38,517 nt of DNA from Phycisphaerales bacterium. Lineage in GTDB: Bacteria > Planctomycetota > Phycisphaerae > Phycisphaerales > UBA1924. The position numbers were made by a program, and so were the translations under genes. The stretch covers positions 1-38,517 of the forward strand of contig JABWBC010000018.1 in assembly GCA_013360695.1 (NCBI GenBank), in the 5' to 3' direction. Positions 15,493-25,084 of this stretch are shown one piece after another (the first letter of the stretch is position 1; the number at the start of each line of letters is the position of its first letter). Under the pieces are notes generated by a model. The model was not told the origin of the DNA and ran no database searches. It worked only from the letters and a program-made list of their open reading frames with translations.

Positions 15493-17622
15493 GTGAGCGA
15501 GTGTCCCCGATGTGATGACTCTGTTTCCGTCGGCACCAGCGCGGACGAGATTCCGGTGCGCACCGTTGCGCTCCTGGGCAACCCCAACACGGGCAAGACG
15601 ACGCTCTTCAACCAGCTCTCGGGCCTGCGTCACAAGACCAGCAACTTCCCCGGCACGACCCAGGAAGCCCGCGTCGGCGTGATCCGCGCGGCGAATGGCA
15701 GGACGAGCGGCACGGACGAGAACCCCGGCGTCGCCGGCGGAGAGACGCACCTGGTCGATCTTCCTGGCATCTACTCGCTTGAACTCGACCAGACCGAGGC
15801 GGAGATCTGCCGTCGCGTGCTGGCGGGGAAGCTGTCGCCCAAGGGAGAGGAGACGCGCGAGCCCGATGCGCTGCTGGTCATCGCGGACGCAACAAACCTG
15901 ATCCGGAATCTGTCTCTGGTGGGCGAGGGGCTTGCGCAGCGGCTGCCCACGGTGGTCGTCATCACCATGATCGACCTGGCGCGGCGGATGGGCGTGCGCG
16001 TGGCGCCCGAGCAACTCGAGGCGCAGATCGGCTGCCCGGTTGTTCTGTGCAATCCGCGCAGCGGCGAGGGCGTGAACGAGATTTTGCCCGCGCTCGATCG
16101 TGCGCGGGTGTCGAACCGCACGCCGCCGGGCGATCGCGACGCGCTGGAGCGCTGGGCGGAGAGTGTCTATTCGCTGAGCACGGAGCACAGCCTGCCGTGC
16201 GCCGCTGGCGAGCACGGGAGCGCCCGGTGGATGGCAAGCTCGCGCCTCACCGATCGGCTCGACAACCTGCTGACGCATCCGATCAGCGGGCTGCTGTCGT
16301 TCGCGGTGGTCATGGCCGGGCTGTTCATGGTGATCTTCAAGCTCGCGACCTATCCGATGGACTGGATCGAGCTTGTGTTCTCGAAGCTGGGCGGATTGAT
16401 CACGAGCACGATGCCCGAGGGAATCCTGCGCGAGTTCCTGGCCCAGGGAGTTGTCGGCGGCATCGGCGCGACCGTGATCTTCCTGCCGCAGATCTGCCTG
16501 TTGTTCTTCCTGATCTCGATCCTTGAAGACACGGGGTATCTGGCGCGGGCGGCGTTCCTGATGGACCGATTGCTCAGGCCGTTCGGATTGCCGGGGCTGA
16601 GCTTTGTGCCGTTCTTGTCGTCGCACGCGTGCGCGCTGCCGGGGATCATGTCGGCGCGGGCGATCCCGGATCGGCGCGAGAAGCTGGCGACGATTCTCGT
16701 CGCGCCGTTCATGACGTGCTCGGCGCGCATCCCGGTGTACGTGCTGATGATCTCGATCCTCTTCCGCGATCGGCCGATCGCGGCGGGGCTGGCGTTCGTC
16801 GGGTGCTATGCGCTTGGGATCGGCGCGGGGCTTTTCTCCGCGCTTATCGCGCGGCGGACGATTCTCAAGGGCCCGAGCCGCCCCATGGCGCTGGAGCTGC
16901 CGACGTACAAGGTCCCGAGCCTGCGGACGGCGGCGATCGCGACGTACGACCGGGGCATGACGTTCCTGAAGAACGCGGGCACCAACATCCTGGCGATCTG
17001 CGTGGTGCTGTGGTGGCTCAGCGCGTTCCCGCACGTCCCGCCCCCGGGCGAGTCGTTGATGCTTCGCGATCAGGCGCAGACAATCCGCCAGACGGTCGAC
17101 GGGGTCGCGGCGAACGGCGCGCCCGAGGTCGCGATGACCGACGCGGACAAGGCCGCGGCACGCGCGAAGATTGAGGAGCTGGAGACGAGCGCGGACAGGG
17201 CTGAGGCGCGGCACGCGTTGTCGAATTCGTTCGCGGGCAAGCTGGGGCGGGCGATCGAGCCGGTCTTCAGGCCTCTGGGATTCGATTGGCAGCTGTCGGT
17301 GGGTGTCTTGACGAGCTTCGCGGCCCGCGAGGTGTTCGTTTCGACGATGGCGGTGATGGTGGCGGGCGTGGACGACGCGGAGGACGCGGGCGTGCGCGAC
17401 CAGATCGCGCACGCGACGCGCGACGACGGCGTGACGCCGATCTTCACCGAGGCGGTCGCGTGGTCGGCGCTGGTGTTCTATGTGCTGGCGATGCAGTGCC
17501 TGCCGACGCTGGCGGTGACGGCGCGCGAGGCGGGTGGCGTGAAGTGGGCCGTGCTGCAACTGGCGTGGATGAGCGTGGTGGCGTATGCGGCGGCGTGGAT
17601 CGTGTTGAAGATCGTGGGCTGA
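15493..17622 (+). CDS. feoB: Ferrous iron transporter B (GTPase-coupled Fe2+ permease)
   Basis: The 709-residue product is read from GTG at 15493, behind GGAGAG. The cytosolic G domain shows G1 GNPNTGKTT (residues 29-37), G2 around SNFPGTTQE, and G3 DLPGIYSLE. The G4 position reads TMID rather than the usual NxxD, so base recognition may be relaxed. The permease half has the two Gate-like cores: GGIGATVIFLPQICLLFFL with DTGYLARAAFLMDRLL and SFVPFLSSHACALPGIM, then ATILVAPFMTCSARIPVYVL. Near 640 a second half-repeat AAREVFVSTMAVMVAGV is present. Length is typical of FeoB, with a short Cys motif (CPRC) at the extreme N-terminus. It imports Fe2+ across the inner membrane. Confidence 0.93.
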   Translation: MSECPRCDDSVSVGTSADEIPVRTVALLGNPNTGKTTLFNQLSGLRHKTSNFPGTTQEARVGVIRAANGRTSGTDENPGVAGGETHLVDLPGIYSLELDQTEAEICRRVLAGKLSPKGEETREPDALLVIADATNLIRNLSLVGEGLAQRLPTVVVITMIDLARRMGVRVAPEQLEAQIGCPVVLCNPRSGEGVNEILPALDRARVSNRTPPGDRDALERWAESVYSLSTEHSLPCAAGEHGSARWMASSRLTDRLDNLLTHPISGLLSFAVVMAGLFMVIFKLATYPMDWIELVFSKLGGLITSTMPEGILREFLAQGVVGGIGATVIFLPQICLLFFLISILEDTGYLARAAFLMDRLLRPFGLPGLSFVPFLSSHACALPGIMSARAIPDRREKLATILVAPFMTCSARIPVYVLMISILFRDRPIAAGLAFVGCYALGIGAGLFSALIARRTILKGPSRPMALELPTYKVPSLRTAAIATYDRGMTFLKNAGTNILAICVVLWWLSAFPHVPPPGESLMLRDQAQTIRQTVDGVAANGAPEVAMTDADKAAARAKIEELETSADRAEARHALSNSFAGKLGRAIEPVFRPLGFDWQLSVGVLTSFAAREVFVSTMAVMVAGVDDAEDAGVRDQIAHATRDDGVTPIFTEAVAWSALVFYVLAMQCLPTLAVTAREAGGVKWAVLQLAWMSVVAYAAAWIVLKIVG

Positions 17623-17633
17623 TACGCCGCCTC

Positions 17634-18788
17634 TTACGACCTCGCGTCGCCCGCGCTCCCCACGAGTTCATCGTTGGTCTTGAAGCGCTTGAGGGCGTTG
17701 AGGAGTTGCTCGATCTGCATGGGCGGCGGCATCTGAAGAAGGCGGCGGCGCAACGCCGTCATGGTGTTCATCTCGCGCTCGGACATGAGCAGGTGCTCCT
17801 TGCGCGTGCCGCTGGCGGCGAGGTTGATCGAGGGGAAGATGCGCTGTTCGGAGATCTTGCGATCGAGGATGAGCTCCATGTTTCCGGTGCCCTTGAACTC
17901 CTCGAAGATGATCTGGTCGCCGGCCGAGCCGGTGTCGACGAGGCACGAGGCGATGATGGTGAGGGAGCCGGCCTCTTCGCTGTTGCGCGCGGCGCCGAAG
18001 AGGAGCTTTGGGACCTCGAGGGCGCGGGAGTCCAGGCCGCCGGTGAGCGTGCGTCCGCTGGAGGCGTGCTTGCGTGATTGATTGAATGCGCGACCGAGGC
18101 GCGTGAGGGAATCGAGCACGACGACGACGTGCCTGCCCGCCTCGCACAGGCGCTTGCAGGTGTCGATGGTCTGCATGGCGACTTCGATGTGACGTTCCAC
18201 GCCGTGGTCGTTGCTGCTGGCGAGGACGCGGCAGCGATCGGGCTCGAAGAAGGTTCCCGCGCCCGCCGGCCCGCCGAGCGCGAAGGTGCGCTTGAAATCG
18301 GTGACTTCTTCGGGGCGTTCGTCGATCAGGAGCACGACGACCCACACGTCCTTGTGGTTGCGGAGCACGCCGGTGGCGATGTCTTTGAGGAGGGTGGTCT
18401 TTCCGGCCTTGGGCGGCGAGACGATCAGGCCGCGCTGCCCGCGGCCGATCGGGCAGAAGAGATCGATGAGGCGGCATGAGGCGGGACAGCCGGGGTATTC
18501 GAGGGTGAGGCGCGGCTGGGGGTCGATGCTGGTGAGCTGGTCGAAGGGCTTGAGGGGCGAGAGCGGGCCGAAGTCGAGTTGCGGCGGGAGGGGCTTGCCG
18601 CCGGGCGCCGAGACGCGTGCTTGGCCGCCCTGGGAGGATTGCGATGCGCCGGTCTGGCCGCCCGATTGGCCACCTTGGTCGCCCTGGGGTTGGAGCGTGG
18701 CGGAGCCGTGCGCGCCTTGAGGCTGTTGCTGGCCGCCCCCACCGCCGCGGCGGCGACGACGTTTCCAACGAGAATGGCCGTGATTCAA
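17634..18788 (-). CDS. rho: Transcription termination factor Rho, lacking the usual N-terminal RNA-binding domain
   Basis: The 384-residue product is read from TTG at 18788, preceded by GGAG 6 nt upstream; an ATG at 18941 is in frame but the intervening residues look non-coding. The ATPase core is complete: PIGRGQRGLIVSPPKAGKTT (Walker A, K130), VVLLIDERPEEV, VVVVLDSLTRLGRAFNQ and KGTGNMELILDR. The Q-loop reads LTGGLDSRAL, and the R-loop DTGSAGDQIIFEEF lacks the usual Lys/Arg. Before the core are only about 70 residues of low complexity (RWKRRRRRGGGGGQQQPQG, then Gln/Gly/Ser-rich), so the helix bundle and OB-fold found in E. coli Rho are absent. The Arg/Gly stretch may bind RNA instead. The gene converges with feoB, 11 bp away. 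Confidence 0.9.
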   Translation of the reverse strand: MNHGHSRWKRRRRRGGGGGQQQPQGAHGSATLQPQGDQGGQSGGQTGASQSSQGGQARVSAPGGKPLPPQLDFGPLSPLKPFDQLTSIDPQPRLTLEYPGCPASCRLIDLFCPIGRGQRGLIVSPPKAGKTTLLKDIATGVLRNHKDVWVVVLLIDERPEEVTDFKRTFALGGPAGAGTFFEPDRCRVLASSNDHGVERHIEVAMQTIDTCKRLCEAGRHVVVVLDSLTRLGRAFNQSRKHASSGRTLTGGLDSRALEVPKLLFGAARNSEEAGSLTIIASCLVDTGSAGDQIIFEEFKGTGNMELILDRKISEQRIFPSINLAASGTRKEHLLMSEREMNTMTALRRRLLQMPPPMQIEQLLNALKRFKTNDELVGSAGDARS

Positions 18789-19277
18789 CGGAACTCCTTC
18801 GAGGCGGATCGGAAGGACGGGCACGCCGCGCCGGGAGGCGCAGAAGGCGGCGAAGATCAATCGCACGCCCGGGCGATGGCCCGGAGATGCTGAAAGCGCG
18901 AATTGCCGAGGCTCGGCCGCGTCGCTCTGGCTGGAAAGCACCGGCGAGCGAGGGCCCTTGCCACAAACCAGATCCCGAGACAGGTCCCACCGAAGCAGGC
19001 CGCACCAAACCAGATCACATCAAATCAAACCGAAGTCGTGCGGCGTGTTTCGAGCGGATGCCGCGGACTGGCCGCCGAGTAAAGAAACGCGGCGGTTGAT
19101 TCGCGTGGCCCCAAGCACGCGGCGGACGGGCCGCGGACCACGGCGGACGCCCGGGCATCAAACGCAAGGCCGGGAGCGCCCGCGGCGGGGCACCGTGAAT
19201 TGGAGGAGGGGCGAGGGGGTGAGTCAAGGGGAGGGCGCAGGTGGCTTGGTTGACGGTTTGGTGACGTCCCGCGCATG
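18789..19277. other. Intergenic region upstream of rho, no convincing gene
   Basis: No credible coding ORF or RNA gene is recognised. The 11-mer CAAACCAGATC occurs twice, at 18964-18974 and 19006-19016, and a related CAAATCAAACCG follows. Read on the minus strand this is a possible rho leader. Rho is often autoregulated through its leader, but nothing here proves that. Confidence 0.4.
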
Positions 19278-19300
19278 AAAAACCCGAGGCGGGGCCTCGG
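19278..19300 (-). terminator. Intrinsic terminator of the DNRLRE secreted protein gene
   Basis: CCGAGGC (19284-19290), a GGG loop and GCCTCGG (19294-19300) form a 7-bp GC-rich hairpin. Read on the minus strand it is followed within one nucleotide by five U residues (19278-19282). It lies about 47 nt past the stop codon at 19347. Confidence 0.8.
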
Positions 19301-19346
19301 ATTGTGCTGGGAGGTGACGATCGATCTGGATCGTTGGTCCGGCGCT

Positions 19347-20174
19347 TCAGCACCCTTCCTCGAAGTGCGAAGCGAAGAAGTCGTAATCGTCGCCGTTGAC
19401 GAAGCCGTCGTGGTTGAGGTCGGCGCCGCTCTCGCCGTTTTCAAAGAACGACGCGAACAAGTCGTAGTCATCGCCGTTGACGAAGCCGTCGTGATTGAGG
19501 TCGGCGTCGCAGGGCGGCGTGTAGTTGACGATGATGTGCGGGGCGTCGGCGGGCACCGTGCCGTTGCGCGAGTCGAAGCGGCGCGAGGTCTGGTTAATGG
19601 ACTCGTCGCCGATGACGACCCAGCCGAAGTTGCTCGGGGGGCTCTGCATCCACGCCGCGACGTCGGACGTAAGGCCCGGGTCGTCCCATGTGTAGACGCC
19701 GATGGATGTGCCGATGGCCTCCGACGCGCTGGCGGCCGCGTTGAAGTCGCCACCGAGCACGGACCACGAGGTGGTGTTGAAGAAGCGGAATCCCCACGTT
19801 GCGTCGCCGGCGGCGGCGGGCGCGCCCTTGCCCTCGTTGGCGGTGGCGTCGGAAGTCCCTTCCCCCCAGGAGGCGTTCGCGCGGTGGATTTTCACCGTGT
19901 CCGTGCCGGTGCGCGCCTTGGAGAGGCGCATCTGGAGCTTCACGTCGTTGATGGTCGCGCCCGCCGGGATCGCCGACAGATCGAAGCGGATCAACGCGCG
20001 GCGCAGGTCCCCGGTGTTGGTGCGGCCCGCGAAGATCCACGCTCCCGCGCCGTTGGATTCGCTCACGGATTCGCTGTACATCGTGTTGTCCGCGGCCGCA
20101 AAGATCGTGACCTGATCCGCCCGTGCCCCCAGCGGCGCAAGAGACAACGCAACAATTCCAAGAGACCGCTTCAT
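19347..20174 (-). CDS. Secreted DNRLRE-domain protein with C-terminal dockerin-like EF-hand tail
   Basis: The 275-residue product starts at an ATG at 20174 preceded by GGGGAGA. A signal peptide (MKRSLGIVALSLAPLGARAD) is followed by the DNRLRE-type beta-sandwich: ADNTMYSESVSESNGAG, LRRALIRFDLSAIPAGATI, a TWGFRFFNTTSW stretch and DAPHIIVNYTPP. This domain occurs in many exported planctomycete and myxobacterial proteins. The last 54 residues (19350-19511) hold two near-identical EF-hand loops, DLNHDGFVNGDDYD twice, ending in FEEGC. The carbohydrate-binding or structural role is inferred only. A strong terminator follows. Confidence 0.83.
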   Translation of the reverse strand: MKRSLGIVALSLAPLGARADQVTIFAAADNTMYSESVSESNGAGAWIFAGRTNTGDLRRALIRFDLSAIPAGATINDVKLQMRLSKARTGTDTVKIHRANASWGEGTSDATANEGKGAPAAAGDATWGFRFFNTTSWSVLGGDFNAAASASEAIGTSIGVYTWDDPGLTSDVAAWMQSPPSNFGWVVIGDESINQTSRRFDSRNGTVPADAPHIIVNYTPPCDADLNHDGFVNGDDYDLFASFFENGESGADLNHDGFVNGDDYDFFASHFEEGC

Positions 20175-20416
20175 GTGAATCTCCCCATGTTTTCTCGCGC
20201 GGCCTCCGGGCCCGCGAGGTTTCCCACGAACCGATGTCGGCGACCGGACGCGATCTTGCGGACCGCGGGGAAAAAGTTGCATCGACAGAGCGCAAGGCCG
20301 CGGACGCGATGGATTCGGGTGATTGCCCGGCGGATTCGACGGGGCTTCTCCGAAGCAACAACCCGCGGTCATGGGCGTCGTGAGTTGCGACATCGAATCT
20401 GGTTCATGGATCGCGA

Positions 20417-20653
20417 TCAGGCCGTCTTGCGATTGACGTTGGTTTCGATCGCGGTCAGAAGCTCGACGATGCGATTGCTCACGGCTTCAGCCGCTGCGAA
20501 TTCGATCTCCGCTTCCTTCACCTTGCCGGCGTACTTCAAGTCGATGATCGTCCTGATGAGCCCGAGGCGCGTTTCGTGCTCGCGCTCCGGCTTCTTCATC
20601 TCCGGGATCGTGGCGTGCTTGATCAGGCCCTCCGCGTGAAGCCGCTTGCCCAA
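20417..20653 (-). CDS. Small protein of unknown function, possibly a broken gene
   Basis: The 78-residue reading begins at TTG (20653) with GKRLHAEGLIKHATIPEM and ends ETNVNRKTA. It is charged and helical (EAEIEFAAAEAVSNRIVEL). The same frame stays open upstream for about 22 more codons (KATLSAVQATEHKRCEL) until a TGA near 20715, and an ATG reading MRVVETQAA runs into that TGA. No ribosome site is convincing. This could be a short real protein, or the remnant of a longer gene with a nonsense mutation. I do not recognise the family. Confidence 0.35.
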   Translation of the reverse strand: MGKRLHAEGLIKHATIPEMKKPEREHETRLGLIRTIIDLKYAGKVKEAEIEFAAAEAVSNRIVELLTAIETNVNRKTA

Positions 20654-22540
<1,887 letters not shown>

Positions 22541-22585
22541 TCGAACCGGACATCACGAGCTTCGAACAAACGAGCTTCTACCAAG

Positions 22586-22608
22586 CCCCGGCGAGAGCCG
22601 GGGTTTTT
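22586..22608 (+). terminator. Intrinsic terminator of atpD
   Basis: CCCCGGC (22586-22592), loop GAGA and GCCGGGG (22597-22603) form a perfect 7-bp hairpin followed by TTTTT (22604-22608). It lies just past the atpD stop and also faces the convergent VOC gene ending at 22621. Confidence 0.9.
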
Positions 22609-22620
22609 CGTTGGGGACGT

Positions 22621-23103
22621 TCACTTTCCCTCGTACGCCGCAACCAACTTGGCGATATCCAGCTTCCGCATCTGCATCATCGCCGCCATGGCCCGATCGG
22701 CGCGGGCGAGGTCTTTGTCTTGGATCATTTTCAGGAGCACGCGCGGGCAGATTTGCCACGAGAGACCGAACTTGTCCTTGAGCCAGCCGCACTGGCTTTC
22801 CTGGCCGCCGCCGGAGGTCAGCTTTGACCAGTAGTGATCGACCTCGTCCTGGGTATCGCACTGAATCAGGAGCGAGATCGCCTCGGTGAACTTGAACATC
22901 GGCCCGCCGTTGAGCGCGATGTACTGCTGGCCCTCGAGTTCGAAGGTGATGGTCAGGACCGAGCCCCTGGGGCCCGGGCCGACGTCGCCGCATCGCATCA
23001 CGTCGAGGACCTTTGATCGCTTGAACACCGAGCAGTAGAAATCGACGGCCTGCTCCGCGTTGTCGTTGAACCACAGAAACGTGACGATTTTCTGTTCGGA
23101 CAT
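22621..23103 (-). CDS. VOC-family PhnB-like protein
   Basis: The 160-residue product starts at an ATG at 23103 with GGAGAC 7 nt upstream. It begins MSEQKIVTFLWFNDNAEQAV and continues DFYCSVFKRSKVL, the first beta-alpha-beta-beta-beta unit of the vicinal oxygen chelate (glyoxalase/bleomycin-resistance) fold. The second unit includes MFKFTEAISLLIQCDTQDEV, a GLSWQICP strand and a C-terminal MMQMRKLDIAKLVAAYEG. This is the PhnB/3-demethylubiquinone-methyltransferase-like subfamily; the biochemical substrate is generally unknown. It is 57 bp downstream of the SRPBCC gene on the same strand and probably cotranscribed. Confidence 0.85.
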   Translation of the reverse strand: MSEQKIVTFLWFNDNAEQAVDFYCSVFKRSKVLDVMRCGDVGPGPRGSVLTITFELEGQQYIALNGGPMFKFTEAISLLIQCDTQDEVDHYWSKLTSGGGQESQCGWLKDKFGLSWQICPRVLLKMIQDKDLARADRAMAAMMQMRKLDIAKLVAAYEGK

Positions 23104-23160
23104 GACGGTCTCCGGTGAAGGTGGATCAAGCATCGGCGGTCGTTCGGGCGCGCGCACCGA

Positions 23161-23646
23161 TCAGAGCGTGGCGACGAGCGCCTCCAGCTGGTCGGTCGCC
23201 TTGCCCCAGCCCGGATGGAACCCCATCTCTTCGTGGGCCTTGCGATCGGCGATCGTCCAGTGCTGCACGCGAGCGGTGTAGCGGGTTTTGGCGCCGCCGA
23301 GTTCTTCGAAGGTGATCGTGCCGACCATGAACGGCTTGTTGGAGGGCTCCCACGCGCGGACGAACGCATCCGTGAAGACGAGCTTTTTGTTCTTCACGAC
23401 CTCGAGGTACACGCCGTTGTTTGGAAATTCCTGACCCTCGGGGCTCCGCATGACGATGCACGACGAGCCGCCCTGGCGTGGGTCGATCTCGGTCCGCACG
23501 GTCTTCCAGGGTTCCGGCGTGAACCATTTCACGATGAGCGCGGGGTCGGTCCACGCGCGAAAGAGCTTGTCTGGCGTGGCGCTGATGATGCGTGTAAACG
23601 AGAGCTCGCGCTCTGCGATCGCTTCGTTGGCGGCCTCGGTGGACAT
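23161..23646 (-). CDS. SRPBCC (AHSA1-like) family protein
   Basis: The 161-residue product starts at an ATG at 23646 behind AAGGAG. It shows the AHSA1/START fold: SFTRIISATPDKLFRAWTDP, IVKWFTPEPWKT, then PNNGVYLEVVKNKKLVFTDA, VGTITFEELGGAKTRYTARV and a final helix MGFHPGWGKATDQLEALV. These proteins form a hydrophobic-pocket fold and often sit next to TetR or ArsR regulators and PhnB-like genes, as here, but their ligand is usually unknown. A 14-bp perfect palindrome lies 19 bp upstream of the start. Confidence 0.87.
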   Translation of the reverse strand: MSTEAANEAIAERELSFTRIISATPDKLFRAWTDPALIVKWFTPEPWKTVRTEIDPRQGGSSCIVMRSPEGQEFPNNGVYLEVVKNKKLVFTDAFVRAWEPSNKPFMVGTITFEELGGAKTRYTARVQHWTIADRKAHEEMGFHPGWGKATDQLEALVATL

Positions 23647-23664
23647 GGAGAATCTCCTTCAACC

Positions 23665-23678
23665 CACACGATCGTGTG
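23665..23678. promoter_or_regulatory. Perfect palindrome CACACGATCGTGTG, possible operator
   Basis: The 14-bp perfect inverted repeat lies in the 143-bp gap between the second VOC gene and the SRPBCC gene. It is a plausible operator or short cis-acting site for the SRPBCC-VOC pair. It does not resemble the TetR operator further upstream. Confidence 0.3.
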
Positions 23679-23789
23679 CGTCATGAACGGCGTATCGCTC
23701 TCGCAACGCACCACGCCGCGCGGCGTCGGACGAGAGCACTCCGGTGAGCAAGCGCGGGGCGCGCGGCGGGCACGCGCAACACGGCCGTG

Positions 23790-24236
23790 TCAGTGCTTGC
23801 CCCACTCCTGCGGCACGATCACCATCCACGACACGCCGAAGCGATCGATCACCATGCCGAAACGCGGCGAGAAGAACGTCTTGCCGATCGGCATCGTGAC
23901 TTTGCCACCGTCGGCGAGTGCGGCGAAGGCGCGGTCGGCCTCGGCGGGCGTGTGTACTGCGAGCGAGAGCGAGAAGCCCTGGAAGCCCGTGCCCGGGGCG
24001 CAGCCGTCGGATGCCATCACCGTGCTCGCGCCCACGCGGAAGCTCGAGTGCATGATCTTGTTCTCAAAGCCCGGCGCGAGCATGCCGGGCGGCACTGGGT
24101 CGGGGCTCTGACTGAACTTCATCTTCGATTCGATCTTCGCGCCCAGTGCTTTCTCGTAGAACGCGAGCGCCTCCTCGCAGCGCCCGCCGAACATGAGATA
24201 TGGCTCAACCACCGCGCCTTCGAACGTGTTTCCCAT
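23790..24236 (-). CDS. VOC-family PhnB-like protein
   Basis: The 148-residue product is read from the ATG at 24236, chosen because AGGAG lies 7 nt upstream. An in-frame ATG at 24254, overlapping the TetR stop as ATGA, would give 154 residues and translational coupling. Motifs are VVEPYLMFGGRCEEALAFYE, KMKFSQSPDPVPP, ASTVMASDG, SLAVHTPAEADRAFAALADG and PRFGMVIDRFGVSWMV, typical of PhnB-like VOC proteins. It lies directly downstream of tetR in the same transcription unit, so it is a probable TetR target. The substrate is unknown. Confidence 0.87.
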   Translation of the reverse strand: MGNTFEGAVVEPYLMFGGRCEEALAFYEKALGAKIESKMKFSQSPDPVPPGMLAPGFENKIMHSSFRVGASTVMASDGCAPGTGFQGFSLSLAVHTPAEADRAFAALADGGKVTMPIGKTFFSPRFGMVIDRFGVSWMVIVPQEWGKH

Positions 24237-24250
24237 GATCGGCTCCTGTG

Positions 24251-24874
24251 TCATTCCGCGTGCTCGTGCTTGCTGAAGAGGCCTTCGACATACCGCATCA
24301 GGTGCCCGACGCACTCGACGGCGACGTCGGGAGAGTTCTTGGCCTTGGCGAGCACGAACGCGCCCTGGAGCACGGCCTGGGTGAACAGGCCGAGACTCTC
24401 GGCGCTCCACGGCGCGTCGGGTGCGTACATCGCCTTGGCGGCGGTGATGTCGCGCGCGACGCCGGCCGCGTGCTCGCTGATGTGCGTGTCGCACGCGACG
24501 CGGATGGCCGGGTGCGTCTCATAGGTCTCCTGGACCATGGTGCCCAGGAGACAGGTGCAGTCGGGGAGCTCGCCGCGCAGGATGTTCCCGCGGAACTCGA
24601 TGTAGCCCAGCAGTCGGTCGAGCGGGTCTGACAATTGGTTGAACGGCGCGGCGGCGAAGAGCCCCGCGGCCATCGCCGCGAAATGTTCCGCGGCCGCGAG
24701 CGCCAGGTCTTCCTTGGTCTTGAAGTGATGGAAGAACGCTCCCTTGGTAACACCGGCGGCGTTGCAGAGCTCGTCGACCGAGGAGTCCGCGTAGCCCTTG
24801 GTGCGAATGACGCGGAGGGCCGCGTTGAGCAGGCGGGTGCGGGCGTCGAGCTGAGCGGTTTTCGATGATCCCAT
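24251..24874 (-). CDS. TetR/AcrR family transcriptional repressor
   Basis: The 207-residue product starts at an ATG at 24874 (MGSSKTAQLD); a TTG at 24895 is a less likely start. The N-terminal helix-turn-helix is typical: RTRLLNAALRVIRTKGYADS, then SVDELCNAAGVTKGAFFHHF and KTKEDLALAAAEHF. The C-terminal part has the all-helical ligand domain with GELPDCTCLLGTMVQETYE, as in the TetR_C_16/YcdC-like group of one- or two-component regulators. Its own promoter contains two operator-like repeats at 24876-24918. It is followed by a VOC gene, with stop and potential start codons overlapping. Autoregulation and control of the VOC/SRPBCC genes is inferred. Confidence 0.92.
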   Translation of the reverse strand: MGSSKTAQLDARTRLLNAALRVIRTKGYADSSVDELCNAAGVTKGAFFHHFKTKEDLALAAAEHFAAMAAGLFAAAPFNQLSDPLDRLLGYIEFRGNILRGELPDCTCLLGTMVQETYETHPAIRVACDTHISEHAAGVARDITAAKAMYAPDAPWSAESLGLFTQAVLQGAFVLAKAKNSPDVAVECVGHLMRYVEGLFSKHEHAE

Positions 24875-24875
24875 G

Positions 24876-24918
24876 ACAAACCGGTTGGTATGCAAATACC
24901 ATACCGACCAACCAGTAT
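24876..24918. promoter_or_regulatory. Two operator-like inverted repeats of TetR
   Basis: Site 1 (24876-24891) is ACAAACCGGTTGGTAT, centred on the palindrome AACCGGTT. Site 2 (24901-24918) is ATACCGACCAACCAGTAT, an imperfect inverted repeat with ATAC arms. They share the ACC-rich core and lie between the promoter and the tetR start. Site 2 covers the spacer between -35 and -10. Binding was not measured; this follows the usual TetR arrangement. Confidence 0.6.
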
Positions 24919-24926
24919 GCCGTCAA
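24898..24926 (-). promoter_or_regulatory. Promoter of tetR
   Basis: On the minus strand TTGACG (24921-24926) and TATGGT (24898-24903) are separated by exactly 17 nt. The second operator-like repeat lies in the spacer, and the first lies just downstream. This geometry gives direct steric repression. Confidence 0.65.
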
Positions 24927-25014
24927 GCTGAATGTGGCAAGATTCAGAATCTCGCGGCAGGAGTGGTACTTCGGATGTGGCTCGCGACATCGCGTTCGCG
25001 TCAAGTCCACACGC

Positions 25015-25038
25015 AAAAGGGCCGGAGAGGTCCGGCCC
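25015..25038 (-). terminator. Intrinsic terminator of the trypsin-like protease gene
   Basis: GGGCCGGA (25019-25026) pairs with TCCGGCCC (25031-25038) across a GAGG loop, an 8-bp GC-rich hairpin. On the minus strand it is followed by UUUU (25015-25018). It lies about 47 nt past the stop codon at 25085. Confidence 0.85.
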
Positions 25039-25084
25039 GTGCGGGAGTCGCAGATTGATGACCGCGTGTCGGGAGAGAGCTTGG

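Noticed and set aside
15226-17559. A 777-codon open frame on the minus strand opposite feoB
   Set aside because: It is Arg/His/Gln-rich without a domain and is the shadow of feoB, whose GTPase and permease motifs are unambiguous.
18789-18941. Extension of Rho to the ATG at 18941
   Set aside because: The extra 51 residues have no OB-fold or helix-bundle motifs, and the TTG at 18788 has a better-placed GGAG ribosome site.
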